Shown here one piece after another: positions 26,878 through 34,901 of a stretch of 64,000 nucleotides of DNA. Location of the stretch: NCBI RefSeq assembly GCF_009646115.1, contig NZ_CP045720.1:2046001-2110000 (forward strand), read 5' to 3'. The notes under the pieces are model-generated. The model was not told the origin of the DNA, ran no database searches, and saw nothing but the letters and a program-made list of their open reading frames with translations. How positions within the stretch are numbered: position 1 is the stretch's first letter; every line of letters starts with the position of its first letter. This stretch comes from Pantoea eucalypti (GTDB lineage: Bacteria; Pseudomonadota; Gammaproteobacteria; Enterobacterales; Enterobacteriaceae). The translations under genes and the position numbers were made by a program.

Positions 26878-27900
26878 ATGCGTTATTCCTATCTGCTCGC
26901 TGCTGTCATTGTCTGCCCTATGATGCCGTTTGCTGCCTCGGCGGCCGGCCTTAACATGATCTGCTCAGCGGATGTGGTGGTGTGTGAACAGATGACCACG
27001 CTGTTCAGCCAGAGCCATCCTGATATCAAACTCAGCATGGTGCGGCTCTCTGCCGGTGAAGCCTATGCCCGTATCCGCAGTGAAGCACGCAATCCCCGTA
27101 CCGATATCTGGTGGGCCGGCACCGGGGATCCGCACATGCAGGCTGCCGAAGAGGGCTTAACCCAGGCCTATAAATCCCCTTTGCTCGATCAGCAACAACC
27201 CTGGTCACAAAAAGTGGCGGAAATCTCCGGTTATCGCACCGTGGGCGTCTACGCCGGTGCGCTGGGCTGGGGCTATAACACGAAGCTGCTGGCGGAGAAA
27301 AAGCTGAAGGTCCCGGCCTGCTGGGCTGACCTGCTCGACCCGGGTTTTAAAGGTGAGATTCAGATCGCCAATCCCAACTCCTCCGGCACGGCCTATAACA
27401 CCCTGGCGACGCTGGTGCAGATTATGGGTGAAGACAAAGCCTTCGATTATCTGAAGAAGCTTAACGCCAACATCTCGCAATACACCAAGTCCGGCTCTGC
27501 GCCGGTCAAAGCCGCTGCGCGCGGTGAAACCACCCTCGGGATTGTCTTTATGCACGATGCCGTAGCGATGGAAGTGGATGGCTTCCCGATTAAGCCCGTC
27601 GCGCCCTGTGAAGGCACTGGCTATGAGATTGGTTCAATGTCGATCATCAAAGGAGCACGAAATCTGGCAAATGCCAAAGTCTGGTATGACTGGGCGCTGA
27701 GCGCTGAGGCGCAATCACACATGAAAGAGGCGAAATCGTTCCAGCTCCCTTCCAACCGTCAGGCGGAGATCTCTGAATATGCGCCGCGTTTCGAGAACAT
27801 CAAACTGATCGATTATGACTTCAAAACCTATGGCGATTCGGCAAAACGTAAAGCGCTGCTGGGCCGCTGGGATAAAGAGATTGGTGCCAGCGCGCAATAA
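26878..27900 (+). CDS. Periplasmic binding protein, AfuA/FbpA family
   Basis: Class-II (iron/sugar-phosphate/phosphonate type) solute-binding protein, 340 residues. The signal peptide runs MRYSYLLAAVIVCPMMPFAASA, cleaved near residue 22. The mature protein starts LNMICSADVVVCEQMTTLF and includes the domain segments DIWWAGTGDP and VGVYAGALGWGYNTK. Known members bind ferric iron, 2-aminoethylphosphonate or hexose phosphates (AfuA). The tyrosine pair of ferric-binding proteins is not obvious near the C-terminus, and a phosphatase gene follows, so a phosphorylated organic ligand is inferred. It is the first gene of a four-gene operon under LacI-type control. Confidence 0.8.
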   Translation: MRYSYLLAAVIVCPMMPFAASAAGLNMICSADVVVCEQMTTLFSQSHPDIKLSMVRLSAGEAYARIRSEARNPRTDIWWAGTGDPHMQAAEEGLTQAYKSPLLDQQQPWSQKVAEISGYRTVGVYAGALGWGYNTKLLAEKKLKVPACWADLLDPGFKGEIQIANPNSSGTAYNTLATLVQIMGEDKAFDYLKKLNANISQYTKSGSAPVKAAARGETTLGIVFMHDAVAMEVDGFPIKPVAPCEGTGYEIGSMSIIKGARNLANAKVWYDWALSAEAQSHMKEAKSFQLPSNRQAEISEYAPRFENIKLIDYDFKTYGDSAKRKALLGRWDKEIGASAQ

Positions 27901-27912
27901 CAGTGGGGTTGT

Positions 27913-27931
27913 CCCGGCCGCCTGAGCCGGG
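27913..27931 (+). other. Intercistronic hairpin after the binding-protein gene
   Basis: CCCGGC (27913–27918) pairs with GCCGGG (27926–27931). It lies in the 88-bp gap between binding protein and permease genes and has no T run. Such hairpins often protect the 5' message, giving more binding protein than permease. Confidence 0.55.
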
Positions 27932-27988
27932 CCGTTGCCAGACCGCGGTGGCGTAAGCCTGATGCCCGCTTCCTGATCGAGGTAATTT

Positions 27989-30214
27989 ATGAATGCGCAC
28001 AATCGTCGCTTAACCGCGGCGCTGCTGGCGGGCGCCGTCGCGCTGACGCTGCTGCCCTGGTACAGCCTGGAGCAGGGCTTCTTCAGCGGGGAGTGGCTGT
28101 TCAGCTTATGGACCGATGAGAACAGTGCACCGGCGCTGGGGCAGCTCGCGTTACGCAGCTGGCTGAGTATTGCTGTCGCGCTGTGGCTGCTCTCTGCGGC
28201 CAGCGTCTTTCTGCCGCCGGGCCGCACGCGTAGCACGCTCCTGCTGCTGTTCAGCGTCACGGGCATCCTGTTTCTGGTGCTGGAAGGGCATGCCATTGGT
28301 TTCAGTGGCTGGAACTGGCTGTGGCTGGAACATATCGCGGGTCCGCAGGCATTGGGCCAGCCAGCAATGGGCGCGGGCGCGCTGCTGCTGCTGACCGTGT
28401 TTTTGCTGATCTTTGCGTTTGCCCTGGCGGAGCGGGGTGTGCTGAAAGGTGATGCCTTTGTCGTGGCGTCGATTGTACTGCTGGTGGCGCTGGTGACCAC
28501 CTTTGTGCTCTATCCGGTGCTGAGCCTGTTTGTCGCCTCGGTGCAGGATATTGATGGCAGCTTCAAACCGGATGGGCTGATTGCCAATATGCAGGACCCT
28601 GCGATCTGGAGTCTCTCCTGTTTCACCGGTGGCACCTGCGGCACGGCGTGGCGCACGCTGGGACTGGCGCTGATGACCGCCAGCGGTTCGACGCTGCTGG
28701 GGCTGGCGTTTGCGCTGGCGGCTACGCGCACGTCGCTGCCGTGCAAGAAAGCGCTGCGGATGCTGACCATTCTGCCGATTATCACGCCACCGTTTGTTAT
28801 CGGACTGGCGCTTATCCTGCTGTTTGGCCGCTCCGGTGTCGTAACAGAATCACTGGCAACGCTGTTCGGCATCGAACCGGGCCGCTGGCTCTATGGCCTG
28901 ACCGGCATCTGGATTGCGCAGGTGCTGTCGTTTACCCCTATCGCTTTCCTGGTGCTGATTGGCGTGGTCGAGGGTGTCAGTCCGTCACTGGAAGAGGCCT
29001 CTCAGACGCTGCGCGCCAGTCGCTGGCGCACCTTCTCCCGCATCTCGCTGCCGCTGATGGCGCCCGGTCTGGCCAACGCCTTCCTGATCAGCTTTATCGA
29101 AAGCATGGCCGATTTCGGTAACCCGATGGTGCTGGGTGGCAGTCATGGCGTGCTCTCCACCGAAATCTTCTTCTCTGTGGTCGGCGCACAGAACGACCCG
29201 AGCCGCGCGGCGGTGCTGGCGATGATCCTGCTGGGCTTTACGCTGACCGCTTTTCTGGTGCAGCGCGTCTGGCTCGCCGGAAAAAGCTTTGCCACCGTCA
29301 CCGGCAAAGGCGACGGTGGCCGTCACGTGATGCTGCCGCGTCCGGTGCGCTACAGCGTCTATGGCATGGTCATCCCGTGGGGACTCTTCACGCTGGTGAT
29401 CTACGGCATGATCATGATTGGCGGCTTTGTACAGTCGTGGGGGCTGAATAACAACCTGACGCTGGATCACTACATTCGCGCCTTCAGCGTCAGCATCAAT
29501 CAGGGGCAGCTGGTCTGGCGCGGCGTCGCCTGGAACTCCTTCTGGACCACGCTGGAGATTGCCCTTATCGCTGCGCCGCTCACGGCCATTGTGGGGCTGC
29601 TGACGGCCTGGCTGATTGTGCGGCAGAAGTTTGCCGGCCGTCAGACCTTTGAATTCATGCTGATGCTGAGCTTCGCCATTCCCGGCACGGTCATCGGCGT
29701 GAGTTATGTGATGGCGTATAACCTGCCGCCGCTGGAGATGACCGGTACCGCGATGATCCTGATCGCCTGCTTTGTCTTCCGCAATATGCCGGTCGGCGTG
29801 CGTGGCGGGATTGCGGCGATGAGCCAGCTGGATAAAAGCCTGGATGAAGCCTCATTAACCCTGGGTGCTAACAGTTTTCGGACGCTGCGCAAAGTGGTGC
29901 TGCCGCTGCTCAAACCGGCGATCAGCGCCGCGCTGGTCTATGCCTTTGTGCGGGCGATAACCTCGATCAGCGCGGTGATTTTCCTGGTCAGCGCCCAGTA
30001 CAACATGGCGACCTCTTACATCGTCGGGCTGGTGGAGAACGGTGAGTATGGCGTCGCCATTGCCTACTCGTCGGTATTGATTGTCGTGATGCTGCTAATC
30101 ATAGGCCTGTTCCAGCTGCTGGTGGGCGAACGTCGCCTGCGCCGTACAACCCAACCGGCGGTGATGGTTGCCGCACCCTCTGCCTCCACACTGACTCAGG
30201 AGAGAGCCCTATGA
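27989..30214 (+). CDS. Fused ABC permease, AfuB/FbpB type
   Basis: Inner-membrane permease of 741 residues with about 12–14 hydrophobic helices. It contains two copies of the binding-protein-dependent transport domain in one chain, each with an EAA loop: LEEASQTLRASRWRTFSRISLPLM in the first half and LDEASLTLGANSFRTLRKVVLPLL in the second. This fused arrangement is typical of AfuB/FbpB/SfuB permeases. Its stop overlaps the ATPase start (ATGA), so the two are coupled. Confidence 0.85.
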   Translation: MNAHNRRLTAALLAGAVALTLLPWYSLEQGFFSGEWLFSLWTDENSAPALGQLALRSWLSIAVALWLLSAASVFLPPGRTRSTLLLLFSVTGILFLVLEGHAIGFSGWNWLWLEHIAGPQALGQPAMGAGALLLLTVFLLIFAFALAERGVLKGDAFVVASIVLLVALVTTFVLYPVLSLFVASVQDIDGSFKPDGLIANMQDPAIWSLSCFTGGTCGTAWRTLGLALMTASGSTLLGLAFALAATRTSLPCKKALRMLTILPIITPPFVIGLALILLFGRSGVVTESLATLFGIEPGRWLYGLTGIWIAQVLSFTPIAFLVLIGVVEGVSPSLEEASQTLRASRWRTFSRISLPLMAPGLANAFLISFIESMADFGNPMVLGGSHGVLSTEIFFSVVGAQNDPSRAAVLAMILLGFTLTAFLVQRVWLAGKSFATVTGKGDGGRHVMLPRPVRYSVYGMVIPWGLFTLVIYGMIMIGGFVQSWGLNNNLTLDHYIRAFSVSINQGQLVWRGVAWNSFWTTLEIALIAAPLTAIVGLLTAWLIVRQKFAGRQTFEFMLMLSFAIPGTVIGVSYVMAYNLPPLEMTGTAMILIACFVFRNMPVGVRGGIAAMSQLDKSLDEASLTLGANSFRTLRKVVLPLLKPAISAALVYAFVRAITSISAVIFLVSAQYNMATSYIVGLVENGEYGVAIAYSSVLIVVMLLIIGLFQLLVGERRLRRTTQPAVMVAAPSASTLTQERAL

Positions 30215-31272
30215 CGACCATTAACGCCGGATCGGTGGTGTTTGAACATGTCGCGAAGCGTTTTGCTGGTTTTACCGCCGTGCCGGATCTGTCGCTCACC
30301 GTAGAGCCAGGCACGCTGGTGACGCTGCTCGGGCCGTCCGGCTGCGGCAAGACTACCACGCTGCGGCTGCTGGCCGGGCTGGAGCATCCCACCTCGGGAA
30401 GGATTCTGATTGGCGGCAAAGAGGTAACGCATCTGCCCGCTAACGAACGGGATGTGGCGATGGTGTTTCAGTCATACGCGCTGTTTCCCCACATGAACGC
30501 TATCGACAACATTCTTTACGGGCTGCTCTCCTCGGGCATGAACAAACGCGAAGCGCAGGACAGGGCGCGTGAGGGGCTGAAGCTGGTGGGGTTAGAGAGT
30601 CAGGGAGAGCGGTTGCCGTCTGAACTTTCTGGCGGACAGCAGCAGCGTATTGCGGTAGCGCGTGCGCTGGTGCTGGAACCGCAGGTGCTGCTGCTCGATG
30701 AGCCGTTGTCGAACCTTGATGAGCGTCTGCGCCGTCGGGTGCGCACCGATATCCGTGATTTGCAGCAGCGGCTCGGATTTACGGCGGTCTATGTCACCCA
30801 TGATCAGGAAGAGGCGCTGGCAGTCTCCGATAAGATTATTGTCATGAAAGAGGGGGATATTGCCCAGCAGGGCGCGCCGGAGACGCTTTATCATTCGCCC
30901 AACTCGGTCTTTATTGCGGACTTTATGGGGGAAGCCAATATTCTGCCCTGTGAAGTGGAGCAGGCGGATGCAGATGACGCACTGGTTCGTCTGGGTAACC
31001 AGCGCTTTCGGGTGCGGGGTGCGGGCGCTAAAACCGGCAGTGCCCAGCTGGCGGTGAGACCCCAGTTTATTACGTTGTCTGGCGATGGCCAGGGCGCGTT
31101 GCAGGGTGAAGTGATCCACAGCACCTGGCTGGGTGACCATATTGAATATGAAGTCGCGACCGAGCTGGGCGCGTTGTTCATTATCGATCCGCAGATGGAA
31201 CAGCGTCTGCCTCTCGCCACCCTGGTAGGCGTCAACTTTAAGCCGCAGGGCCTTGCCCTGATTGCCCGTTAA
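30211..31272 (+). CDS. ABC transporter ATPase, AfuC/FbpC type
   Basis: ATPase of the importer, 353 residues. Walker A GPSGCGKTT lies near residue 39, the Q-loop in FQSYALFPHM, signature LSGGQQQR near 138, Walker B VLLLDEP and switch His in VTHDQEEAL. The C-terminal third is a TOBE-like domain (QLAVRPQFI). It overlaps the permease gene by 4 bp and lies 23 bp before the phosphatase gene. Family members energise uptake of iron, polyamine, phosphonate or sugar phosphate; specificity is set by the binding protein. Confidence 0.87.
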   Translation: MTTINAGSVVFEHVAKRFAGFTAVPDLSLTVEPGTLVTLLGPSGCGKTTTLRLLAGLEHPTSGRILIGGKEVTHLPANERDVAMVFQSYALFPHMNAIDNILYGLLSSGMNKREAQDRAREGLKLVGLESQGERLPSELSGGQQQRIAVARALVLEPQVLLLDEPLSNLDERLRRRVRTDIRDLQQRLGFTAVYVTHDQEEALAVSDKIIVMKEGDIAQQGAPETLYHSPNSVFIADFMGEANILPCEVEQADADDALVRLGNQRFRVRGAGAKTGSAQLAVRPQFITLSGDGQGALQGEVIHSTWLGDHIEYEVATELGALFIIDPQMEQRLPLATLVGVNFKPQGLALIAR

Positions 31273-31295
31273 TCTGATTAACCCGAGGAGTTTGC

Positions 31296-32090
31296 ATGGC
31301 ATCGCATGATGAAATAATGGCGCGACTGGCTTTAGCGGAGGCTGTGGCCCGCGAAGGTGGCGCGACCGCGCTAGCCTGGTTTAACCGTCGCGACACGCTG
31401 GTGGTAGAGACCAAGTACGATTTGCAGGATGTGGTGTCAATTGCCGACCGTGAAGTAGAGCAGTTGATCGCCAGCCGCATAAAGGATGCGTTTCCCGATG
31501 ATGGCTTTCTGGGTGAGGAGTCGGGGCTGCAGGCGGGACACTCTGACTACACCTGGGTGGTTGATCCGATCGATGGCACCAGCCCGTTTCTCAATGGGAT
31601 GCCGAGCTGGTGCGTTTCGGTGGCAGTGCTGCGTGGCGATGTGCCGGTTATCGGTGTGATTTTCGCACCCACTTATGAGGAGTGCTATGTGGCGGCACTG
31701 GGGCAGGGCGCGACGCTGAACGGTCGTCGTCTGCAGGTTGATCCCACCCGCACACTGCAAAACCATGTTACCGGCTTTGGCGCTAACAGTTATGTCAGTC
31801 CGCAGCAGGTTGGCGAGATTGTGGCGGCGCTGCTGTCGGCGGGCGGTAACTTTATCCGCATTGGTTCGGGCGCGCTGATGCTGGCGTGGGTCGCCGCCGG
31901 TCGGGTTGTGGGATATTACGAACCCTATATGCACGCCTGGGATTGCCTGGCGGGTTACTGTCTGGTGAAAGAGGCGGGCGGCTGGTACCACCCGTTCAAT
32001 ACCGAAGGCGACCGCATCATCAAAGGGGCGCAGGTTCTGGCCGTTGCTCCCGGCGCCGAAGCAGACCTTAAGCGTATTGCGGGTTTGTGA
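31296..32090 (+). CDS. Inositol-monophosphatase-family phosphatase
   Basis: Mg-dependent phosphatase of the IMPase/HisN/CysQ superfamily, 264 residues, cytoplasmic. Metal-site motifs are complete: GEES near residue 73, DPIDGTSPF near 90–98 and WDCLAGY near 215. Family members hydrolyse inositol phosphate, histidinol phosphate, PAP or sugar phosphates. As the last gene of a transporter operon it probably dephosphorylates the imported compound, which would join uptake to phosphate release. CCCGAGGAGTTTGC supplies the ribosome site. Substrate is unknown. Confidence 0.85.
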   Translation: MASHDEIMARLALAEAVAREGGATALAWFNRRDTLVVETKYDLQDVVSIADREVEQLIASRIKDAFPDDGFLGEESGLQAGHSDYTWVVDPIDGTSPFLNGMPSWCVSVAVLRGDVPVIGVIFAPTYEECYVAALGQGATLNGRRLQVDPTRTLQNHVTGFGANSYVSPQQVGEIVAALLSAGGNFIRIGSGALMLAWVAAGRVVGYYEPYMHAWDCLAGYCLVKEAGGWYHPFNTEGDRIIKGAQVLAVAPGAEADLKRIAGL

Positions 32091-32095
32091 CCCTG

Positions 32096-32128
32096 TCACG
32101 CTGACTGCTTTAATGGCGGTCAGCGTGA
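32096..32128. terminator. Hairpin at the convergent phosphatase/GNAT ends
   Basis: TCACGCTGAC (32096–32105) pairs with GTCAGCGTGA (32119–32128), with two further GC pairs inside the loop. It overlaps the last codons of the GNAT gene. No long T run is present. Confidence 0.6.
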
Positions 32129-32557
32129 GTCTATTACCCTGAGCGCTTTCGTCAGATAGTGACGCTGCATCCCGGTCTCTGGAAAGTCGGGCAGGGACAT
32201 CTGCTGCTGATACCCCTGCTTCTGATAAAACGGCAGAGCCTGAAAGCTGAAGGTATCCACCAGCGCAAAGAGACATCCCCTCTTAGCCGCCTCCTGTTCC
32301 GCGGCTTCCATCAGCACGCGACCCAGACCACTGCCACGCACAGTTTCGTCCACCCAGAGAAAATCAATGCAGAGCCAGTTGCCTTTGCGCGAGGCGATGA
32401 CTCCACCGCGCAACACGCCTTCTGCATCTTTATGATAAACCGACAGCGGGCCCCAGTTCTCGCGGCTGATAAACTGCCGGTTGTAAGCGCCTAATCCTGC
32501 CAGCAACGCGTCCCGATCATTATCGTTTTCCTGATGGGTAAGGGTAAATGTGCGCAT
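32120..32557 (-). CDS. GNAT-family N-acetyltransferase
   Basis: Acetyl-CoA-dependent acetyltransferase of 145 residues. The acetyl-CoA loop is visible as [18 protein letters not shown] around residues 72–90, followed by the b-strand/helix pair [18 protein letters not shown] typical of motif B. The substrate may be a small molecule or a protein amine. Its start lies 27 bp from the first HipB operator of the divergent hipBA locus, so HipB could influence it. Confidence 0.8.
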   Translation of the reverse strand: MRTFTLTHQENDNDRDALLAGLGAYNRQFISRENWGPLSVYHKDAEGVLRGGVIASRKGNWLCIDFLWVDETVRGSGLGRVLMEAAEQEAAKRGCLFALVDTFSFQALPFYQKQGYQQQMSLPDFPETGMQRHYLTKALRVIDSR

Positions 32558-32584
32558 TCTGTTCCTCTTCTATTTGCGTGTTTT

Positions 32585-32685
32585 TATCCCCTTAAAGGGA
32601 TATTTTACCATTTATCCTCTGTAGGGTATAATAGGCAAATTATCCCTTTGCGGGTATAATCTCTTTTTATCCCCTGTAAAGGATA
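32585..32685. promoter_or_regulatory. Four HipB operators with two embedded promoters
   Basis: Four 18-bp sites stand at 32585–32602, 32613–32630, 32641–32658 and 32668–32685. The outer two match TATCC-N8-GGATA exactly, the known E. coli HipB site; the inner two read TATCC-N8-GTATA. Start-to-start spacing is 28, 28 and 27 bp. A TATAAT at 32655–32660 (with TAGGCA 17 bp upstream) overlaps site 3, and another at 32627–32632 (with TTTACC) overlaps site 2. HipB or HipBA binding would therefore block the promoter. Confidence 0.92.
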
Positions 32686-32733
32686 ATGCATCTGCGTTAT
32701 GCTGACAGCCTGTGATCCTTAAGGAGTCACCCC

Positions 32734-32982
32734 ATGATATACAGCCCGATACAGCTGGCAAACCAGCTCAAGTTTATCCGCCAGCGCAATGGCTGGACGC
32801 AGAGTGAGCTGGCAAAAAAGGTCGGCCTGAAACAGGCTACCATTTCTCATTTTGAAAATGCGCCTGACAGCACCTCACTGGCCACGCTGTTTAAGCTGTT
32901 ACAGGCGCTGGAAGTGAGTCTGGCCGTTCAGGAAAAAGAGGCGGTCACGGCGACTCATTTGCATGATGAGGATGAGTGGTAA
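32734..32982 (+). CDS. hipB: HipB antitoxin/repressor (first copy)
   Basis: Xre-type DNA-binding antitoxin of 82 residues. The helix-turn-helix covers about residues 15–50 (IRQRNGWTQSELAKKVGLKQ). The acidic C-terminus ends in DEDEW, with Trp last as in E. coli HipB. Known: HipB neutralises HipA and, as a dimer, binds TATCC-N8-GGATA sites; exactly such sites lie upstream. The ribosome site is AAGGAG. It is coupled to hipA by a one-base stop/start overlap. Confidence 0.93.
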   Translation: MIYSPIQLANQLKFIRQRNGWTQSELAKKVGLKQATISHFENAPDSTSLATLFKLLQALEVSLAVQEKEAVTATHLHDEDEW

Positions 32983-34292
32983 TGCAAAGGCTGATTGCGT
33001 GGATGAACGGCGAACGGGTGGGTGTACTGACATGGCAGCGAAACGGCACCCATGCGTTTCAGTATGATACCGGCTGGCTGAGTAATCCGCTCTCCCGGCC
33101 GCTGTCACTCTCAATGCCATTGCAGGTTAAGGCGATCACATCACACGCTGTGATTAACTTCTTCGATAACCTGCTGCCGGACAGCCCACTGATTCGTGAG
33201 AGAATCGCAGCGCGTTACCAGACTCAATCCTGTGAGCCCTTTGATTTACTGCAGGAGGTGGGACGTGACACCGTCGGAGCAATCATGCTGTTGCCGCCCG
33301 ACAGGCCATTGCCTGCCGTGCAGGCTCGTTATGAGGTGCTGGATGAAGCCCGGCTCGAAAGCGTACTGTCGGCCAGGTACGATATTCCGCTGGGAATGTT
33401 GCATGAGGAGCCCGATTTCCGCCTCTCAGTTGCGGGTGCACAGGAGAAAACCGCGCTGCTGCTGACGCAGGAAGGCTGGAGCATTCCTGCCGGTGGCACG
33501 TCTGCCTCACACATCATTAAGCTGCCAGTCGGTGAGATTAAACAGCCGACCGCTACGCTGGATATGCGTGAAAGCGTAGAGAATGAGTATCTTTGTCTGA
33601 CGCTGGCCCGCGCACTCGGTATCAATGTGCCGCAGGCGACCATTATCCGGGCCGGAAAGATGCGCGCCCTCGCCGTTGAACGCTTTGATCGCCGCTGGTC
33701 ACGTGACAAAACCCGGCTGATTCGCCTGCCACAGGAGGATTTCTGTCAGGCGCTGGGACTGACCTCGTCAACCCAATATGAATCGGATGGCGGGCCGGGC
33801 ATCGCAGAGATCATGCAGATACTGATGGGATCACGTCACGCCATTGAAGATCGCTATCGCTTTATGATGTTCCAGGTGTTTCAGTGGCTGATTGGTGCCA
33901 CCGACGGTCACGCCAGGAATTTCTCACTGTTTATTGAGCGCGGCGGCAGTTACCGTCTGACCCCTTTTTATGATGTGATCTCCGCGTACCCGGTGCAGTC
34001 GGGTTCCGGCATGAACACGCAAACGCTGACACTGGCGATGGGGCTGGGTGCCACTCAGGAGAAGAGGACGGAGATCGACAAAATTTACCCGCGCCATTTT
34101 ATCGCCACGGCGAAGCAGGTGAGTTTTGATCGTGACAGCCTGCAGCAGATCTTTGACTTCTTCATTAAAGCGCTTCCCCAGGCAATCGTTTTGGTGCGTG
34201 ATGCGTTGCCGCCCGACTTTCCTCAGCATATCGCCGACGCCATTTTCAGCCATGCATTGATTATGCTGGAGCGGTTACGGCATGGAGAGTGA
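32982..34292 (+). CDS. hipA: HipA serine/threonine kinase toxin (first copy)
   Basis: Growth-inhibiting kinase of 436 residues that, in E. coli, phosphorylates glutamyl-tRNA synthetase GltX and triggers persistence. Important positions are intact: the SVAGAQEKTAL loop with autophosphorylation Ser149, catalytic Asp308 in ATDGHARNFS and metal-binding Asp331 in LTPFYDVISA. It is close to E. coli K-12 HipA along its length. The ATG overlapping the hipB stop is used rather than the GTG six bases upstream. Confidence 0.93.
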   Translation: MQRLIAWMNGERVGVLTWQRNGTHAFQYDTGWLSNPLSRPLSLSMPLQVKAITSHAVINFFDNLLPDSPLIRERIAARYQTQSCEPFDLLQEVGRDTVGAIMLLPPDRPLPAVQARYEVLDEARLESVLSARYDIPLGMLHEEPDFRLSVAGAQEKTALLLTQEGWSIPAGGTSASHIIKLPVGEIKQPTATLDMRESVENEYLCLTLARALGINVPQATIIRAGKMRALAVERFDRRWSRDKTRLIRLPQEDFCQALGLTSSTQYESDGGPGIAEIMQILMGSRHAIEDRYRFMMFQVFQWLIGATDGHARNFSLFIERGGSYRLTPFYDVISAYPVQSGSGMNTQTLTLAMGLGATQEKRTEIDKIYPRHFIATAKQVSFDRDSLQQIFDFFIKALPQAIVLVRDALPPDFPQHIADAIFSHALIMLERLRHGE

Positions 34293-34393
34293 GGGCACGG
34301 AGCTGGCACTATGCTGAAAAGCCAGTCTGCCCATGTCTCGTTAAAAGCGGGTCAGCTATGCTTATCTGACAGGCATAACAAAGGAGTATGGGT

Positions 34394-34600
34394 ATGAAGT
34401 GTCCGGGATGTGAAGGAGAGGCGTTTGTTTACGCCACGCGTGATGTCAGTCTCAATACCGGTAATCCGGATGATGTTGTGCACGATGTGAAGGGCGATCA
34501 CTGCATCCGTTGCGGGGCTGTGATCATGAATGCCGGCACGGCAGAGCAGTATCCCGAAAAGGCTGAAGCGCTGGAGAATGCCGGCGTTCCCATCAAATAA
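34394..34600 (+). CDS. Orphan YgiT/MqsA-type zinc-finger protein
   Basis: A 68-residue protein consisting of little more than the zinc-binding N-terminal domain of MqsA/YgiT. Two CxxC pairs, CPGC at the start and CIRC near residue 37, are followed by AVIMNAGTAEQY, matching the MqsA zinc domain. The MqsA C-terminal Xre DNA-binding domain and an MqsR toxin are both absent. The ATG at 34394 is better spaced from AAGGAG than the ATG at 34388. It lies directly after hipA; function is unknown. Confidence 0.75.
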   Translation: MKCPGCEGEAFVYATRDVSLNTGNPDDVVHDVKGDHCIRCGAVIMNAGTAEQYPEKAEALENAGVPIK

Positions 34601-34606
34601 TATCAG

Positions 34607-34627
34607 GAGCCCGCGTAAAGCGGGCTC
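34607..34627 (+). terminator. Hairpin after the zinc-finger gene
   Basis: GAGCCCGC (34607–34614) pairs with GCGGGCTC (34620–34627) over a GTAAA loop. It starts 7 bp after the stop codon; the T run is poor. Confidence 0.6.
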
Positions 34628-34739
34628 TGCTTATCGCTTTATGTACTCTTCTGATCGGCTCACTCTTATTGGGTCCTGCGTCGCTGACCATTTTGTCGCC
34701 GGTCCCGGCGAACAATGTTTCCTGCGACGAATCACCCAT

Positions 34740-34762
34740 AAAAAAGCCTGCACAAGGCAGGC
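34740..34762 (-). terminator. Orphan minus-strand terminator-like hairpin
   Basis: Read on the minus strand, GCCTGC (34762–34757) and GCAGGC (34751–34746) enclose a CTTGT loop and are followed by six T residues. No minus-strand gene precedes it within several kilobases. It could end a small RNA or be a relic of lost DNA. Confidence 0.5.
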
Positions 34763-34901
34763 AAATCGTTATAAGGGAATGTCCATCTTTTGATAACACG
34801 CAACGAGTAAGTTGTGTGATGGTGGCACCCTACAGGAGAAACATTAGGTTTACCCTGGGAACGGGAACCTGACTCTGTCAATGCGGACACTGGAGTGCGT
34901 T

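Noticed and set aside
32585..32685. CRISPR-like array (four repeats with regular spacing)
   Set aside because: Repeats are 18-bp palindromes with 9–10-bp gaps, match HipB operators and lie over a promoter; no cas genes or unique spacers.
34593..34799. 68-codon minus-strand frame
   Set aside because: Runs through the hairpin and terminator-like sequences; no start signal. The terminator itself is reported instead.
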